A DNA stretch of 34,614 nucleotides from Burkholderiales bacterium (GCA_018781585.1 JADMJT010000026.1:1-34614), one strand, 5' to 3'. Numbered from the stretch's first letter, positions 14,912-24,458 are shown. The notes: generated from the letters alone by a model not told the origin. Numbers and translations: made by a program.

Positions 14912-16288
14912 TTAGAACGGCAACACCAAGCCCGGCGCGGCTTCCAAAATCACGCGCCGAAAATCATCTTGAATCCGTTTCAACGCAAGCTCGGTGTCAG
15001 CCTCGAAGCGCAGCACAATTACCGGCGTGGTGTTGGAAGGCCGCGCCAAACCAAATCCGTCCGGGTATTCCACGCGCAGGCCATCGAGTTTGATCACTTC
15101 GTCGGCACCGGTAAATTTTGCGGTTTGTTGAAGTTTATTCATCAGGGTGTAGTGCTCGCCCTCGGCCATGGTGATGTTGAGTTCGGGGGTGTTGATGGTG
15201 TCGGGCAGGCCGTGCAGGGTGGCGTTGATATCAGCTTGTTTGGAGAGATATTCGAGCATGCGGCAGCCGGCGTAGAGACCATCATCGAAGCCGTACCAGC
15301 GCTCCTTGAAGAAGATGTGGCCGCTCATTTCACCGGCGAGCAGGGCGCCGGTTTCTTTCATTTTGGCTTTGATGAAGGAGTGGCCGGTTTTCCACAGCAG
15401 GGGCCGGCCGCCGCGCGCTTTGATCCAGGCAAAAAGTTTGCGTGTGGATTTCACGTCGAAGATGATTTCAGCACCCGGGTTGCGCGAGAGGACGTCGGCG
15501 GCGAACAGCATCAATTGCCGGTCGGGGTAAATGATTTGCCCGTCTTTGGTGACGATGCCGAGGCGGTCGCCATCGCCGTCGAAGGCGAGACCAATTTCGG
15601 CATCAGAATCCGCGAGCGCTTCGATCAGGTCTTGCAAATTCTTAGGTTGCGAGGGGTCGGGATGATGGTTGGGGAAATTGCCATCCACTTCGCAGAATAA
15701 CTCGGTGACTTCGCAGCCGAGTCCACGGAACAGAGCCGGAGCATAGGCGCCAGGGACGCCGTTGCCGCAGTCGATGATGATTTTCATGGGGCGCGCAAGT
15801 TTGACGTCGGACAAAATTCGGTCGATATATTGCTGCGCAATCACTTGTTGCGAATAGCTGCCGCTGCCGTGGACGAGATCATTTTTCTCTAGCCGTTCGC
15901 GCAGTTTCTGTATCGTTTCGCCGGCCAAGGTCTCGCCGCCGAGCACCATTTTCAGGCCGTTGTAATCGGGCGGATTGTGGCTGCCCGTGACCATCACCGC
16001 CGAGTTGGTTTTGAGTTCATACGCGGCGAAATAAGTCATGGGGGTAGCGACCATGCCGACATCGATCACATTCACGCCAGCTTTCTGGATGCCGCGCGCC
16101 AGCGCTGCTGATAGCGCCGGCCCGGATAAGCGGCCATCGCGGCCGATGACGATGGTTTGTTGCTTGCGTGCCACCGCTTCGGAGCCGATGGCGTGACCAA
16201 TCGCTTCGGTGATTTCTGAAGTGAGGGTTTTATCGACGATGCCGCGAATGTCATAGGCCTTGAAGATTTCTTTTGGATAGATCGTCAT
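14912..16288 (-). CDS. phosphomannomutase/phosphoglucomutase (AlgC/ManB family)
   Basis: This 458-residue alpha-D-phosphohexomutase interconverts mannose or glucose 6-phosphate and 1-phosphate for LPS and exopolysaccharide precursors. The phosphoserine loop is TGSHNPPDYNGLK with S103. The metal-binding loop is AFDGDGDRLG, the sugar-specificity loop is GEMSGHIFFKERW, and the C-terminal phosphate-binding segment is RPSNTTPVIVLRFEA. Length matches AlgC (about 460). It stands alone between a repeat-containing gap and the NTF2-like gene, with 95 bp between them. Confidence 0.96.
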   Translation of the reverse strand: MTIYPKEIFKAYDIRGIVDKTLTSEITEAIGHAIGSEAVARKQQTIVIGRDGRLSGPALSAALARGIQKAGVNVIDVGMVATPMTYFAAYELKTNSAVMVTGSHNPPDYNGLKMVLGGETLAGETIQKLRERLEKNDLVHGSGSYSQQVIAQQYIDRILSDVKLARPMKIIIDCGNGVPGAYAPALFRGLGCEVTELFCEVDGNFPNHHPDPSQPKNLQDLIEALADSDAEIGLAFDGDGDRLGIVTKDGQIIYPDRQLMLFAADVLSRNPGAEIIFDVKSTRKLFAWIKARGGRPLLWKTGHSFIKAKMKETGALLAGEMSGHIFFKERWYGFDDGLYAGCRMLEYLSKQADINATLHGLPDTINTPELNITMAEGEHYTLMNKLQQTAKFTGADEVIKLDGLRVEYPDGFGLARPSNTTPVIVLRFEADTELALKRIQDDFRRVILEAAPGLVLPF

Positions 16289-16383
16289 GCGAGGTCCTTG
16301 GTGAATTTATGCCTGAATTATGCCGGGATTAGGGTGACTAAACCACCTTGCCGTGGCGCGAAAAGTGATCGGACGTGAACTGC

Positions 16384-16809
16384 CTAGTGCAGTAGCGGAT
16401 TGGATTTTGCGGTCTGCGTGCCAGGGTTGGGCGAGGCATGGTGCGACACCATGTGCCAACCCTGTGGACTGAGGCGGAAGATATTAGTGGCGGCCATGGG
16501 GGCGACCCGATTACCGCTGGCGACATCGATATGCTCATTGAGCATGTGGATCGACAAATTATCTGCGGTATAAGTCTGTACCTTTTCCAGCGAGAAACGC
16601 ATGGCTACGCCGCCGGAAAGAATCTCGCGCCAGCTATCGATTACCGCTTGGCGGCCATTCAGCGCCGGCCCCATGGGGTGAATGCAGACAATATCGTCCG
16701 TGTCGTCCCACACTGCCATCATGGCGTCGAGATCATTGGCCTCGAATGCACGGTAAAACGCCATCTCGGCTTGTTCGGCATTGGCAAACAGGGGCGGGGT
16801 CATTGGCAT
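16384..16809 (-). CDS. SnoaL/NTF2-like domain protein
   Basis: This 141-residue protein has the cone-shaped NTF2-like fold pattern: an N-terminal helix pair (ANAEQAEMAFYRAFEANDLDAMMAVWDDTDDIVCIHPMGPALNGRQAVIDSWREIL) followed by alternating strands ending NIFRLSPQGWHMVSHHASP. Such proteins resemble the DUF4440/SnoaL group and often bind small ligands, but no substrate can be named. The start may be the ATG at 16803 (MTPPLF) rather than 16809. It is divergent from hemN with a 66-bp gap. Confidence 0.85.
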   Translation of the reverse strand: MPMTPPLFANAEQAEMAFYRAFEANDLDAMMAVWDDTDDIVCIHPMGPALNGRQAVIDSWREILSGGVAMRFSLEKVQTYTADNLSIHMLNEHIDVASGNRVAPMAATNIFRLSPQGWHMVSHHASPNPGTQTAKSNPLLH

Positions 16810-16843
16810 GGATAGTGCGCTAGGCGCTTTAAAGCGGAAGCGT

Positions 16844-16863
16844 TACAATGGATAACCTTATCC
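16844..16863 (+). promoter_or_regulatory. Candidate -10 and adjoining palindrome upstream of hemN
   Basis: TACAAT (16844-16849) is followed at once by the palindrome GGATAA-CC-TTATCC (16850-16863), which would span the transcription start, 13 bp before the hemN ATG. No good -35 is seen 17 bp upstream, and no FNR-type TTGAT-N4-ATCAA box is visible. Regulation by an unknown factor is possible. Confidence 0.3.
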
Positions 16864-16875
16864 TGATATCGTTTC

Positions 16876-18249
16876 ATGATGACACCTTCTATCGCGTTAT
16901 TGGAAAAGTATAGCAAGCCGGGTCCGCGCTATACCTCGTATCCGACTGCGCCCTATTTTACGGAGGGCTTCGGGGAAAAGGAATGGCGCGAAGAAATCGC
17001 GCAAAGCCAAGCCAGCGGACGGGATTTATCGCTGTATGTCCATATCCCTTTCTGCGACACCCTATGTTACTACTGCGGCTGCAATATGGTCGCCACGCGC
17101 GACTATTCCAAGGCCTGCAACTACTTGGATTTTTTGCTGCGCGAGATTGATCTGGTTGCTGAATTAACCGCGAAAGATCGTGTGGTGCGGCAGTTGCATT
17201 GGGGGGGCGGCACGCCTACTTACCTGAAGCCTACGGACATCGCGCGTTTGGCGACGCATCTGCGTGCACGCTTCAATTTTGCACCAGAAGTGGAAGCGGG
17301 ATGTGAAGTCGATCCGCGCGATCTGACACGCGAGCATGTGGCGGCGTTACGTGCCGCCGGATTCAACCGGATCAGTATTGGCGTGCAAGATCTGGACGAG
17401 CGCGTCCAACGCGCGGTCAATCGGATACAGCCCGAGGCCATGATTCGAGACGCTATCGCTTGGATGCGGGAAGACGGCTTTACCAGCATCAACGTCGATC
17501 TCATGGTGGGACTGCCGAATCAGAGCGTGGAGCGTTTTGCGCACACCCTCGTGCGCGTGATCGAAATGGCGCCCGACCGGCTGGCGGTGTTCGGCTACGC
17601 GCACGTGCCGTGGATGAAGAAACACCAAAAGCTCATTAAGGAGCAGGACTTGCCCAGTTTCCCCGTGCGGCTGGGCTTGCAAATGTTGGTACACGATAAG
17701 CTGGCCGAGGCGGGCTATGTCTATATCGGCATGGATCATTTCGCCAAGCCCGACGACGAGTTGGTGCGGGCGCAACGCAATCAGACGCTCTACCGCAATT
17801 TTCAGGGCTATACCACGCATAAGCATAGCGACATCTATGCCTTCGGCGCCTCTGCTATCAGCCAAACCGATGACGTGTATACCCAGAATTGGAAACGCCT
17901 AGCGGATTACCAAGGCCGCGTCGATGCGGGGCATCTGCCCATCGAGCGCGGTGTGCGCATCACCCGCGACGACAAAATCCGACGCGATGCGATCACTCGC
18001 ATCATGTGCGATTTGGCTTTGGAGCGAAAAATCTTTGCGCAACACTGGGACATCGACTTCGATGCCTACTTCCGCGCAGCAGTTGTCACACTGGGTGAGC
18101 TTGAACAGGATGGCTTGGTGCGCTTATCCTCGGCGCGCATCGAAGTCACCGAGCTTGGCCGTTTTTTCTTGCGTAACATCGCGATGTGCTTCGACGCGTA
18201 TTTGGAAGCGGCAGAACCGGCTAAGCCGCGTTATTCCAAAACCATTTAG
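16876..18249 (+). CDS. hemN: oxygen-independent coproporphyrinogen III oxidase (radical SAM)
   Basis: This 457-residue HemN decarboxylates coproporphyrinogen III to protoporphyrinogen IX using S-adenosylmethionine and a [4Fe-4S] cluster, the anaerobic route to heme. The radical-SAM site is HIPFCDTLCYYCGCN with C60, C64, C67 and the extra C69. WGGGTPTYL (the SAM-binding glycine motif), GVQDLDERVQRAVNRIQP and GYAHVPWMKKHQK are typical of true HemN rather than HemW. The start codons ATGATG (16876 and 16879) have no visible Shine-Dalgarno sequence. The 3' end overlaps the convergent waaF gene by 4 bp. Confidence 0.97.
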   Translation: MMTPSIALLEKYSKPGPRYTSYPTAPYFTEGFGEKEWREEIAQSQASGRDLSLYVHIPFCDTLCYYCGCNMVATRDYSKACNYLDFLLREIDLVAELTAKDRVVRQLHWGGGTPTYLKPTDIARLATHLRARFNFAPEVEAGCEVDPRDLTREHVAALRAAGFNRISIGVQDLDERVQRAVNRIQPEAMIRDAIAWMREDGFTSINVDLMVGLPNQSVERFAHTLVRVIEMAPDRLAVFGYAHVPWMKKHQKLIKEQDLPSFPVRLGLQMLVHDKLAEAGYVYIGMDHFAKPDDELVRAQRNQTLYRNFQGYTTHKHSDIYAFGASAISQTDDVYTQNWKRLADYQGRVDAGHLPIERGVRITRDDKIRRDAITRIMCDLALERKIFAQHWDIDFDAYFRAAVVTLGELEQDGLVRLSSARIEVTELGRFFLRNIAMCFDAYLEAAEPAKPRYSKTI

Positions 18250-19256
18250 CCTGGAATTTGGTCAAGCTCGGCCAATAGTCGGTCGGGGCTGAGTTGTGTC
18301 AGGCAGTTAAGATGCCCGAGCGGACATTCGCGTTTAAAGCAAGGACTGCATGACAGATTGAGGCTGACGATACGCGCTTTGTCGGACAACGGTGGCGTAA
18401 AATCGGGGCTGCTGGAGCCATAGATCGCGACCAGCGGTTTATCCAGCGCAGCGGCGACATGCATCAAGCCGGAATCATTGGTGACCACGGTCGTGGCGCA
18501 GCCGAGTAAATCCACCGCCTCATCGAGCGAGGTTTGTCCGCACAGATTGCGGCAGGCGTGATTGCTTAATTGCGCGATGCTCGCGCCAATCGCCTGATCC
18601 TTATTCGAACCGATTAGCCATACTTGATAACCACGCTGTTGCAGTGTTTGCGCAAGGCTGGCGAAATGCGCCGCCGGCCAACGTTTAGCCGGGCCATATT
18701 CTGCGCCGGGGCAAAGCGCGATAACAGGTTGCGCGAGGGCTAATCCCAGCTTCGCCAGCGTTGCCGCTTGTTGCGTTTCGTTGCTGCGCAAGCGCGGATG
18801 GGGCACCGGGCGCGCGAGGGCTCGGCCACGTGGCTCCGCCAGTAGCGCGAAACGCTCTACCATCAAAGGATAAGCTGCTTCATCCAGTGGCCGCGCATCG
18901 TTTAACCAGCCATAGCGAAATTCTCCGATAAAGCCGCTGCGTAGCGGAATGCGCGCAAAAAAAGGAATCAGCGTCGACTTGAGTGAATTGGGCAAGACAA
19001 TGACTTGATCGTACTGGCGCGAGCGCAATTCGCGCGCCGCTTTTAATCGGTCAAAAAAACGCAGCTGGCCGTGGCCGAAGGGATGGTCGATGACTGCGTT
19101 GATTTCCGGCATGCGGCGCAATACCGGCGCGACCCAGGGTGGTGCATAGGCGTCGATCGTTGCATCGGGAAAGCGTTGCTTGAGCCGCATGAACAGCGGC
19201 TGGGCCATGACGGCGTCGCCGACCCAGGCGGGGGAGATGATGAGGATTTTAGTCAT
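18246..19256 (-). CDS. waaF: lipopolysaccharide heptosyltransferase II
   Basis: From the ATG at 19256 the protein has 336 residues and begins MTKILIISPAWVGDAVMAQPLF, the classic start of family-9 heptosyltransferases. An upstream ATG at 19283 would add nine basic residues and is unlikely. CPGAEYGPAKRWPAAHFASLA and VVTNDSGLMHVAAALDKPLVAIYGSSSP are the ADP-heptose-binding blocks. SCSPCFKRECPLGHLNCL is typical of WaaF. It adds the second heptose to the LPS inner core at the inner membrane. It lies 48 bp downstream of the zinc-finger gene on the same strand and overlaps the 3' end of hemN. Confidence 0.95.
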   Translation of the reverse strand: MTKILIISPAWVGDAVMAQPLFMRLKQRFPDATIDAYAPPWVAPVLRRMPEINAVIDHPFGHGQLRFFDRLKAARELRSRQYDQVIVLPNSLKSTLIPFFARIPLRSGFIGEFRYGWLNDARPLDEAAYPLMVERFALLAEPRGRALARPVPHPRLRSNETQQAATLAKLGLALAQPVIALCPGAEYGPAKRWPAAHFASLAQTLQQRGYQVWLIGSNKDQAIGASIAQLSNHACRNLCGQTSLDEAVDLLGCATTVVTNDSGLMHVAAALDKPLVAIYGSSSPDFTPPLSDKARIVSLNLSCSPCFKRECPLGHLNCLTQLSPDRLLAELDQIPG

Positions 19257-19304
19257 GAAGCGTCGCCGGGAACACGAATGCACGCGTCCGTTTAAAGCGC
19301 CCTA

Positions 19305-19508
19305 TTAATGATGCGAAGTACTGGGCCCGCCCTTCAATTTGTACATCGTGCCGCAATAAGGGCAAAGCGCTTCGCCCTTTTTCTCGATTGGCAAATACAC
19401 GCGCGGATGGGTGTTCCACAGTGCCATTTCGGGCGTGGGGCAATGCAAGGGCAGTTGCTCGGCGCTGATCTCAACGTAACGTTTCGTGTTGTCGCTTATC
19501 TCCGCCAT
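19305..19508 (-). CDS. zf-CHCC zinc-finger domain protein
   Basis: From the ATG at 19508 this is a 67-residue protein beginning MAEISDNTKRYVEI. The start has a GAGAGGAACGAAG ribosome-binding stretch. The putative zinc ligands are HCPTPEMALWNTHPRVYLP and ALCPYCGTMYKL, a C/H-x(n)-H-x(n)-C-x2-C arrangement found in bacterial relatives of the complex I accessory subunit NDUFS6. It sits between ilvE (11 bp upstream) and waaF (48 bp downstream), a neighbourhood I recall from other betaproteobacteria. Its exact role is unknown. Confidence 0.9.
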   Translation of the reverse strand: MAEISDNTKRYVEISAEQLPLHCPTPEMALWNTHPRVYLPIEKKGEALCPYCGTMYKLKGGPSTSHH

Positions 19509-19519
19509 CTTCGTTCCTC

Positions 19520-20440
19520 TCAAATGTAGGTGAGCCAGTCTTGGTGTTTGCTATCTCTGCCCTTCACACAATCGAAGAACATGGTTTGCAGTTGGGTTGT
19601 CAGCGGGCCGCGTTGGCCCTCGCCGATGGCGCGGTTATCGAGCTCGCGGATCGGGGTGACTTCGGCAGCGGTGCCGGTGAAAAAGGCTTCGTCGGCGCTA
19701 TACACCTCATCGCGTGTAATGCGCTTCTCGATCACCGGCAGGCCGATCTCATTCGCAAACGTGATAATGGTGTCACGCGTGATGCCTTCCAACGCCGAAG
19801 TCAGATCGGGTGTGTAAAGCTTGCCATTGCGTATCACAAACACATTTTCGCCTGAACCTTCCGCCACAAAACCATCGACGTCGAGCAACAGTGCCTCATC
19901 ATAACCATCATGCGCCGCTTCCTGGTGCGCGAGAATGGAATTCATGTAATTGCCATTCGCTTTCGCTTTGCACATGGTGATGTTCACATGGTGCCGGGCG
20001 AAGGACGAGGTTTTGACTCGAATGCCTTTTTCCAGGGCCTCTTGGCCGAGGTAGGTGCCCCAAGTCCAAGCGGCGACGATGACGTGGGTGGAGAGCGTCT
20101 TGGCCGAGATGCCCATGGCTTCCGAGCCGAAAAACGCCATCGGGCGCAGGTAGCCGGATTCGAGTTTGTTGTCACGCACCGCGGCGAGTTGCGCATCGGC
20201 AATGGTTTTTTTGTCGTAGGGCATTTTTATGCCGAGGATATGCGCCGAACGGAATAGGCGGTCGGTGTGCTCTTTCAAACGGAAAATCGCCGTGCCTTGA
20301 TCGGTTTTGTAGGCGCGCACGCCCTCGAACACCCCCATGCCATAGTGCAGGGTGTGGGTCAGAACATGGGTGGTGGCGTCGCGCCACGGCACCATTTTGC
20401 CGTCGTACCAAATTACGCCGTCGCGGTCCGACATCGACAT
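19520..20440 (-). CDS. ilvE: branched-chain amino acid aminotransferase
   Basis: This 306-residue class-IV PLP aminotransferase interconverts leucine, isoleucine and valine with their keto acids. The PLP lysine is K160 in CKAKANGNYMNSILAH. The cofactor and substrate blocks EALLLDVDGFVAEGSGENVF, SALEGITRDTII and ADEAFFTGTAAEVTPI are all present. Length matches E. coli IlvE (about 309). GGAG eight bases before the ATG at 20440 supports this start. A promoter candidate lies 36-64 bp upstream. It heads the ilvE, zinc-finger, waaF run. Confidence 0.97.
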   Translation of the reverse strand: MSMSDRDGVIWYDGKMVPWRDATTHVLTHTLHYGMGVFEGVRAYKTDQGTAIFRLKEHTDRLFRSAHILGIKMPYDKKTIADAQLAAVRDNKLESGYLRPMAFFGSEAMGISAKTLSTHVIVAAWTWGTYLGQEALEKGIRVKTSSFARHHVNITMCKAKANGNYMNSILAHQEAAHDGYDEALLLDVDGFVAEGSGENVFVIRNGKLYTPDLTSALEGITRDTIITFANEIGLPVIEKRITRDEVYSADEAFFTGTAAEVTPIRELDNRAIGEGQRGPLTTQLQTMFFDCVKGRDSKHQDWLTYI

Positions 20441-20475
20441 ATGTAGAACTCCAAAGGGTTATTTCGAAAACGGAT

Positions 20476-20504
20476 ATTGTAGCCGATTTTGGCGGCGCGC
20501 CGAA
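20476..20504 (-). promoter_or_regulatory. Candidate sigma70 promoter of ilvE
   Basis: On the minus strand, TTCGGC (20504-20499), a 17-bp spacer and TACAAT (20481-20476) precede the ilvE start by about 36 bp. The -10 is good and the -35 weak. Confidence 0.35.
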
Positions 20505-20554
20505 TGCGCGGAAGGTAGGCTGCGCGCTGGTTAAGAAGGTTTTATGGGGATGGC

Positions 20555-21376
20555 TTAACCGAAGCGCCCGGTGATGTAGTCTTCCGTTTGTTTCTTGGCG
20601 GGCGTCACAAACAAATTGTTGGTGACGCCGAATTCGATCAGCTCGCCTATGTACATGAAGGCGGTAAAGTCGGACACGCGTGCCGCCTGTTGCATATTGT
20701 GGGTGACGATGAGGATGGTGACTTTACTCTTGAGCTCGGAGATCAACTCTTCGATGCTGGCAGTGGCGATCGGGTCGAGTGCGGAAGTCGGTTCATCGAA
20801 CAGCATGATTTCCGGATCGGTGGCGAGCGCACGGGCAATACATAGGCGTTGCTGTTGACCGCCGGAAAGATTGAATGCCAAATCGTTCAGCCGATGCTTG
20901 ACTTCATCCCATAGTGCCGCGCCACGCAGGGCTTCTTCCACCTTGTCGTCCAAGGCGCGTTTGCTGCGTGAACCGCGTACGCGCAGGCCGTAGGCCACAT
21001 TTTCGTAAATCGATTTGGGGAAAGGATTGGGCTTCTGAAACACCATACTGATACGCATGCGTACTTCGATCGGATCGACTTTGGACCCGAGAATGTTGGT
21101 GTTGTCCGGCTGCAAAACAATTTTGCCTTGATAATGGTTGCCGGGATAAAGGTCATGCATGCGATTGAAGCAGCGCAAGAAGGTGGATTTGCCACAGCCA
21201 GACGGGCCGATCAGCGCGGTGACGCGCTTGTCTGCGATCGGCATATTGATGTTCTTTAGCGCTTGAAAAGCGCCATAGTAGAAGCTCAGGTCTTGGACCT
21301 CCGCTTTCGGTTTGACCACGATGCCCTCCGCATCTTTCACGTGATTCAGGGCGGGTGTTTCAGCCAGTTCTACCAT
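20555..21376 (-). CDS. pstB: phosphate ABC transporter ATP-binding protein
   Basis: This 273-residue ATPase of the Pst high-affinity phosphate importer has Walker [10 protein letters not shown] (57-65), the signature [15 protein letters not shown], Walker [13 protein letters not shown] and the H-loop [24 protein letters not shown] is the PstB-specific Q-loop region. The start overlaps the pstA stop by 7 bp. It is the last gene of the operon here. phoU, which usually follows pstB, is absent: the next gene, ilvE, has its own promoter candidate. Confidence 0.98.
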   Translation of the reverse strand: MVELAETPALNHVKDAEGIVVKPKAEVQDLSFYYGAFQALKNINMPIADKRVTALIGPSGCGKSTFLRCFNRMHDLYPGNHYQGKIVLQPDNTNILGSKVDPIEVRMRISMVFQKPNPFPKSIYENVAYGLRVRGSRSKRALDDKVEEALRGAALWDEVKHRLNDLAFNLSGGQQQRLCIARALATDPEIMLFDEPTSALDPIATASIEELISELKSKVTILIVTHNMQQAARVSDFTAFMYIGELIEFGVTNNLFVTPAKKQTEDYITGRFG

Positions 21377-22305
21377 TTGATATTCCTTCGGATCCGATAG
21401 CGCAGGTAAATTGCCAACGCGTTCATGAGTAGCGTCATCCCCAGCAGCACCAAGCCGGCCGCTGCCGCGTTGAATTGAAATTCTTCCTCTGGACGCGAGG
21501 TCCAGCTGAACATCTGGATCGGCATCACCGTGAACGGCGCCATGATCCAGTCGAAAGAGATATAAGGGAATTCGCCCTTGAATGGCGAATCCGGCAAGAA
21601 GGCGATGAAAGTCAAAGCGCCGATGGTGATGATGGGCGCCGTTTCGCCGATGGCGCGCGACAGGCCGATGATCACGCCGGTCAAAATGCCGCCGGTGGAA
21701 TAGGGCAACACGTGGTCATGCACCACTTGCCAACGCGTGGAACCGACGGCGTAGGCGGCCTCACGGATGGCTTGCGGAATGGAACGAATCGCCTCCCGCG
21801 TGGCGACGATCACCACCGGCAGGATCAGCAAGGCCAGGGTGAGGCCGGCCGCGAGAATGCTTTGCCCCAAGCCGAACTGATAGACAAACAAGCCCAAGGC
21901 GAGCAAGCCATACACGATGGAAGGCACGCCGGCGAGGTTGGTGACGTTGATTTCGATGATGGCGGTCATCCAGTTTTTGGGCGCGTATTCTTCCAGATAA
22001 ATACCGGCGGCGACACCGATCGGTACCGCCGAGATGGCGGTCACCAGCATGACTAAAGTGGTGCCGACCCAGGCTGAAAGAATACCCGCCGAGCTCGCCC
22101 GGCGCGATGGAAATGAAGTGTAGAAATCCCACGACAACAAACGCGGTGCGCCATCAATCGCCAGATTGGCAAACAGCACGATGAGCGTCGTGACGCCCAC
22201 CAGCATGGCGAGCAGGCCCACGATGGCAAAAACCTTGTCCCAGATCTTATGTTTTTTGATCAGGGCGCGAATTTCTTGGATGTGCTGTTCGTTATTCGCG
22301 GCCAT
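21370..22305 (-). CDS. pstA: phosphate ABC transporter permease PstA
   Basis: This 311-residue inner-membrane permease has six expected helices and the binding-protein-dependent transport (EAA) region [53 protein letters not shown]. It forms the channel with PstC. A hydrophilic N-terminal stretch, [22 protein letters not shown], precedes the first helix. The gene is 1 bp after pstC and overlaps pstB. Confidence 0.97.
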   Translation of the reverse strand: MAANNEQHIQEIRALIKKHKIWDKVFAIVGLLAMLVGVTTLIVLFANLAIDGAPRLLSWDFYTSFPSRRASSAGILSAWVGTTLVMLVTAISAVPIGVAAGIYLEEYAPKNWMTAIIEINVTNLAGVPSIVYGLLALGLFVYQFGLGQSILAAGLTLALLILPVVIVATREAIRSIPQAIREAAYAVGSTRWQVVHDHVLPYSTGGILTGVIIGLSRAIGETAPIITIGALTFIAFLPDSPFKGEFPYISFDWIMAPFTVMPIQMFSWTSRPEEEFQFNAAAAGLVLLGMTLLMNALAIYLRYRIRRNIKW

Positions 22306-22306
22306 G

Positions 22307-23257
22307 TTAGTAACGCTCCCGGAAGCGACGGGTGAGCAAGAATCCCATGATATTAAATACGAGCGTCATTAATATGAGTGTTAATCCCACTGCAAAGATG
22401 GTCTGGTAGCCGATGCTGCCATGGGGCAGATCCCCCAAGCTGACTTGCACAATATAAGCCGTCATCGTTTCTGCCGGCTCCATCGGGTTCCACGTCATAT
22501 TCGCCTGCATGCCGGCGGCCACCGCGACCACCATGGTTTCGCCCATGGCGCGTGAGATGCCTAAAATGTAAGCGGCCGCGATGCCCGAAAAAGCAGCGGG
22601 CGTGACCACGCGGAAAGCGGTCTGAAAACGCGTTGCGCCCATGGCGTAGGAGGCTTCGCGCATGTGCATCGGCACCGCATGCATGGCGTCTTCGCTGAGT
22701 GAAGAAACATAGGGGATGATCATGACGCCCATGACCAAGCCGGCCGAGAGCATGTTAAAACCAGGCAGGTTGGGCAGAATAGTACTTTGCAACAAGGGCG
22801 TGACGAACACCAGCGCAAAATAGCCAAACACGATGGTGGGCACTGCGCCCAGTAATTCCAAGAACGGTTTGACGGTCTCCCGCACTTTGTGCGAGGCAAA
22901 TTCGCTCAAATAGATGGCAATGATGGTGCCGAGCGGGATCGCGACCGAGAGGGCAACGCCGGTGGTCACCAGCGTTCCCGCCACCAGCGGCATGATGCCG
23001 TAATGGGCGTCGTCGAACAGCGGCGTCCATTGCGTGTCAGTCAGAAAATCTTTGAGCGAGACATGTTGAAAAAAAGGAAGTGATTCGTAAACCAGAATCA
23101 CCACGATCGCGAGGGTGGTCAACACCGCGATGCTGGCGGCAAGAAGCAAAATGAATTCGATAATGCGCTCGCGTATGTGCCGCGAAAAGCGGAACGCCAG
23201 ACGAGAACTGACAGGCAGGGAAAAATCTTCGTTCATTATTTGAGCCGGGCTATTCAT
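22307..23257 (-). CDS. pstC: phosphate ABC transporter permease PstC
   Basis: This 316-residue permease partner of PstA carries the EAA-loop sequence AVPMHMREASYAMGATRFQTAFRVVTPAAFSGIAAAYILGISRAMGETM. Residues 5-30 are a polar N-terminus, and six membrane helices follow. SLPFFQHVSLKDFLTDTQWTPLFD is the conserved periplasmic block. It lies 136 bp downstream of pstS, separated by a strong hairpin that probably reduces its expression relative to pstS. Confidence 0.97.
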   Translation of the reverse strand: MNSPAQIMNEDFSLPVSSRLAFRFSRHIRERIIEFILLLAASIAVLTTLAIVVILVYESLPFFQHVSLKDFLTDTQWTPLFDDAHYGIMPLVAGTLVTTGVALSVAIPLGTIIAIYLSEFASHKVRETVKPFLELLGAVPTIVFGYFALVFVTPLLQSTILPNLPGFNMLSAGLVMGVMIIPYVSSLSEDAMHAVPMHMREASYAMGATRFQTAFRVVTPAAFSGIAAAYILGISRAMGETMVVAVAAGMQANMTWNPMEPAETMTAYIVQVSLGDLPHGSIGYQTIFAVGLTLILMTLVFNIMGFLLTRRFRERY

Positions 23258-23349
23258 TAAACATGAACCCCTGATTTATTCAGTGTTGTATGGAGTTCGG
23301 AACTAGACCCGCATAGATTACCTTCAGGACCGGTTCCCCGGCAAACAAA

Positions 23350-23376
23350 ATCGGGGTGGCCCTATGCCACCCCGAT
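23350..23376 (-). terminator. Strong hairpin with T-rich 3' side between pstS and pstC (terminator/attenuator)
   Basis: On the minus strand, ATCGGGGTGGC (23376-23366) pairs with GCCACCCCGAT (23360-23350) over 11 bp with a 5-nt loop, followed by TTTGTTTGCC. Its place 18 bp after the pstS stop and within the operon fits partial termination, giving more PstS than permease. Confidence 0.75.
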
Positions 23377-23393
23377 GGTTTTACTTCAGAATA

Positions 23394-24410
23394 TTAGTGT
23401 TTACCTTCGCGCTTGAGCAATTCTTCGATCAGCACACCCACTTCCGCTTCACCGCCGAAGCCAGTGCCGAGCTTGCGCTTATTGAAGTTGTCAGTTGCCT
23501 GCTTATAAGCCGAATCGGGCAAGGGCACATATTTGACCTCGGCCACAAGTTTGGGCGCTTGATTCAGGTAATACTGGATGAATTCCTTGATTTCAGGACG
23601 GTCGTAGGCTTTGTCCGAGACATAGATGAAGATCGGGCGGGACAGCGGCTGGTAGGAGCCGTTCTTGACCGTTTCAATCGAAACTGCGACCGGTGCTTTG
23701 CCTTCTTTTTCTGCTACCGGCACCGCCCTCAGCTTTTTCTGGTTTTCCAAGTAATACGCCAGACCGAAATAACCGATGCCGTTTTTATCGCGCGATACGC
23801 CTTGCACCAGCACATTGTCGTCTTCCGAGGCGGTGTAATCGCCGCGGCTGGATTTGGCCTTGCCTACAATCGCTTCGGTGAAGTAGTCGAACGTGCCGGA
23901 GTCGGCGCCAGGGCCAAACAGTTTGATCGGCGCATCGGGCCAAGCGGGGTTGACTTGATTCCACTTGGTAACGACGCCTTGGGCGGCAGGTTCCCAGATT
24001 TTTTTCAACTCAGCCACGGTAATGCTTTTGGCCCAGGTATTTTGTGGATTAACCACCACGGTGATGCCTTCGTAGGCGACGGGCAACTCGATATATTTAA
24101 TCCCCGCTTGCGCGCAGGCTTCCATTTCCTTTTTCAGGATCGGGCGCGAAGCGTCGGAAATATCGATTTCGCCGCGGCAGAATTTCTTGAAACCGCCGCC
24201 GGTGCCGGAAATGCCCACCGTGACTTTGATCGCGCCTTTCTTGGATTTCTGGAATTCTTCGGCTACCGCTTCGGTAATCGGGTAAACCGTGCTGGAACCG
24301 TCAATCTTGATAATCTGATCGGCGGCGCTCGCCACCGGTGCAAACCCGCCTAAAGCGCCAGCGACAAAGCCGGCCAAAGCGAGTTGTTTGAAAAGGTTAC
24401 GTTGAAACAT
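23394..24410 (-). CDS. pstS: phosphate ABC transporter substrate-binding protein
   Basis: This 338-residue periplasmic phosphate-binding protein has a signal peptide ([29 protein letters not shown], cleavage probably after residue 29, ASA/AD). [20 protein letters not shown] and [27 protein letters not shown] are the phosphate-binding loops. [14 protein letters not shown] is another conserved ligand loop. GGAGGT before the ATG is a strong ribosome-binding site. It heads pstSCAB and has a candidate Pho box upstream. Confidence 0.98.
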   Translation of the reverse strand: MFQRNLFKQLALAGFVAGALGGFAPVASAADQIIKIDGSSTVYPITEAVAEEFQKSKKGAIKVTVGISGTGGGFKKFCRGEIDISDASRPILKKEMEACAQAGIKYIELPVAYEGITVVVNPQNTWAKSITVAELKKIWEPAAQGVVTKWNQVNPAWPDAPIKLFGPGADSGTFDYFTEAIVGKAKSSRGDYTASEDDNVLVQGVSRDKNGIGYFGLAYYLENQKKLRAVPVAEKEGKAPVAVSIETVKNGSYQPLSRPIFIYVSDKAYDRPEIKEFIQYYLNQAPKLVAEVKYVPLPDSAYKQATDNFNKRKLGTGFGGEAEVGVLIEELLKREGKH

Positions 24411-24458
24411 GTGTGGTTACCTCCATTAAGTGTGGGTAATTACGTTGCTACGGCGTGC

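Noticed and set aside
14855-15700. Open frame of 281 codons on the plus strand
   Set aside because: It is antisense to the phosphomutase gene and begins inside the repeat-containing gap. The protein has no plausible family.
23364-24353. Long open frame (329 codons) on the plus strand
   Set aside because: It is antisense to pstS, which has a signal peptide and phosphate-binding loops. It is a compositional shadow.
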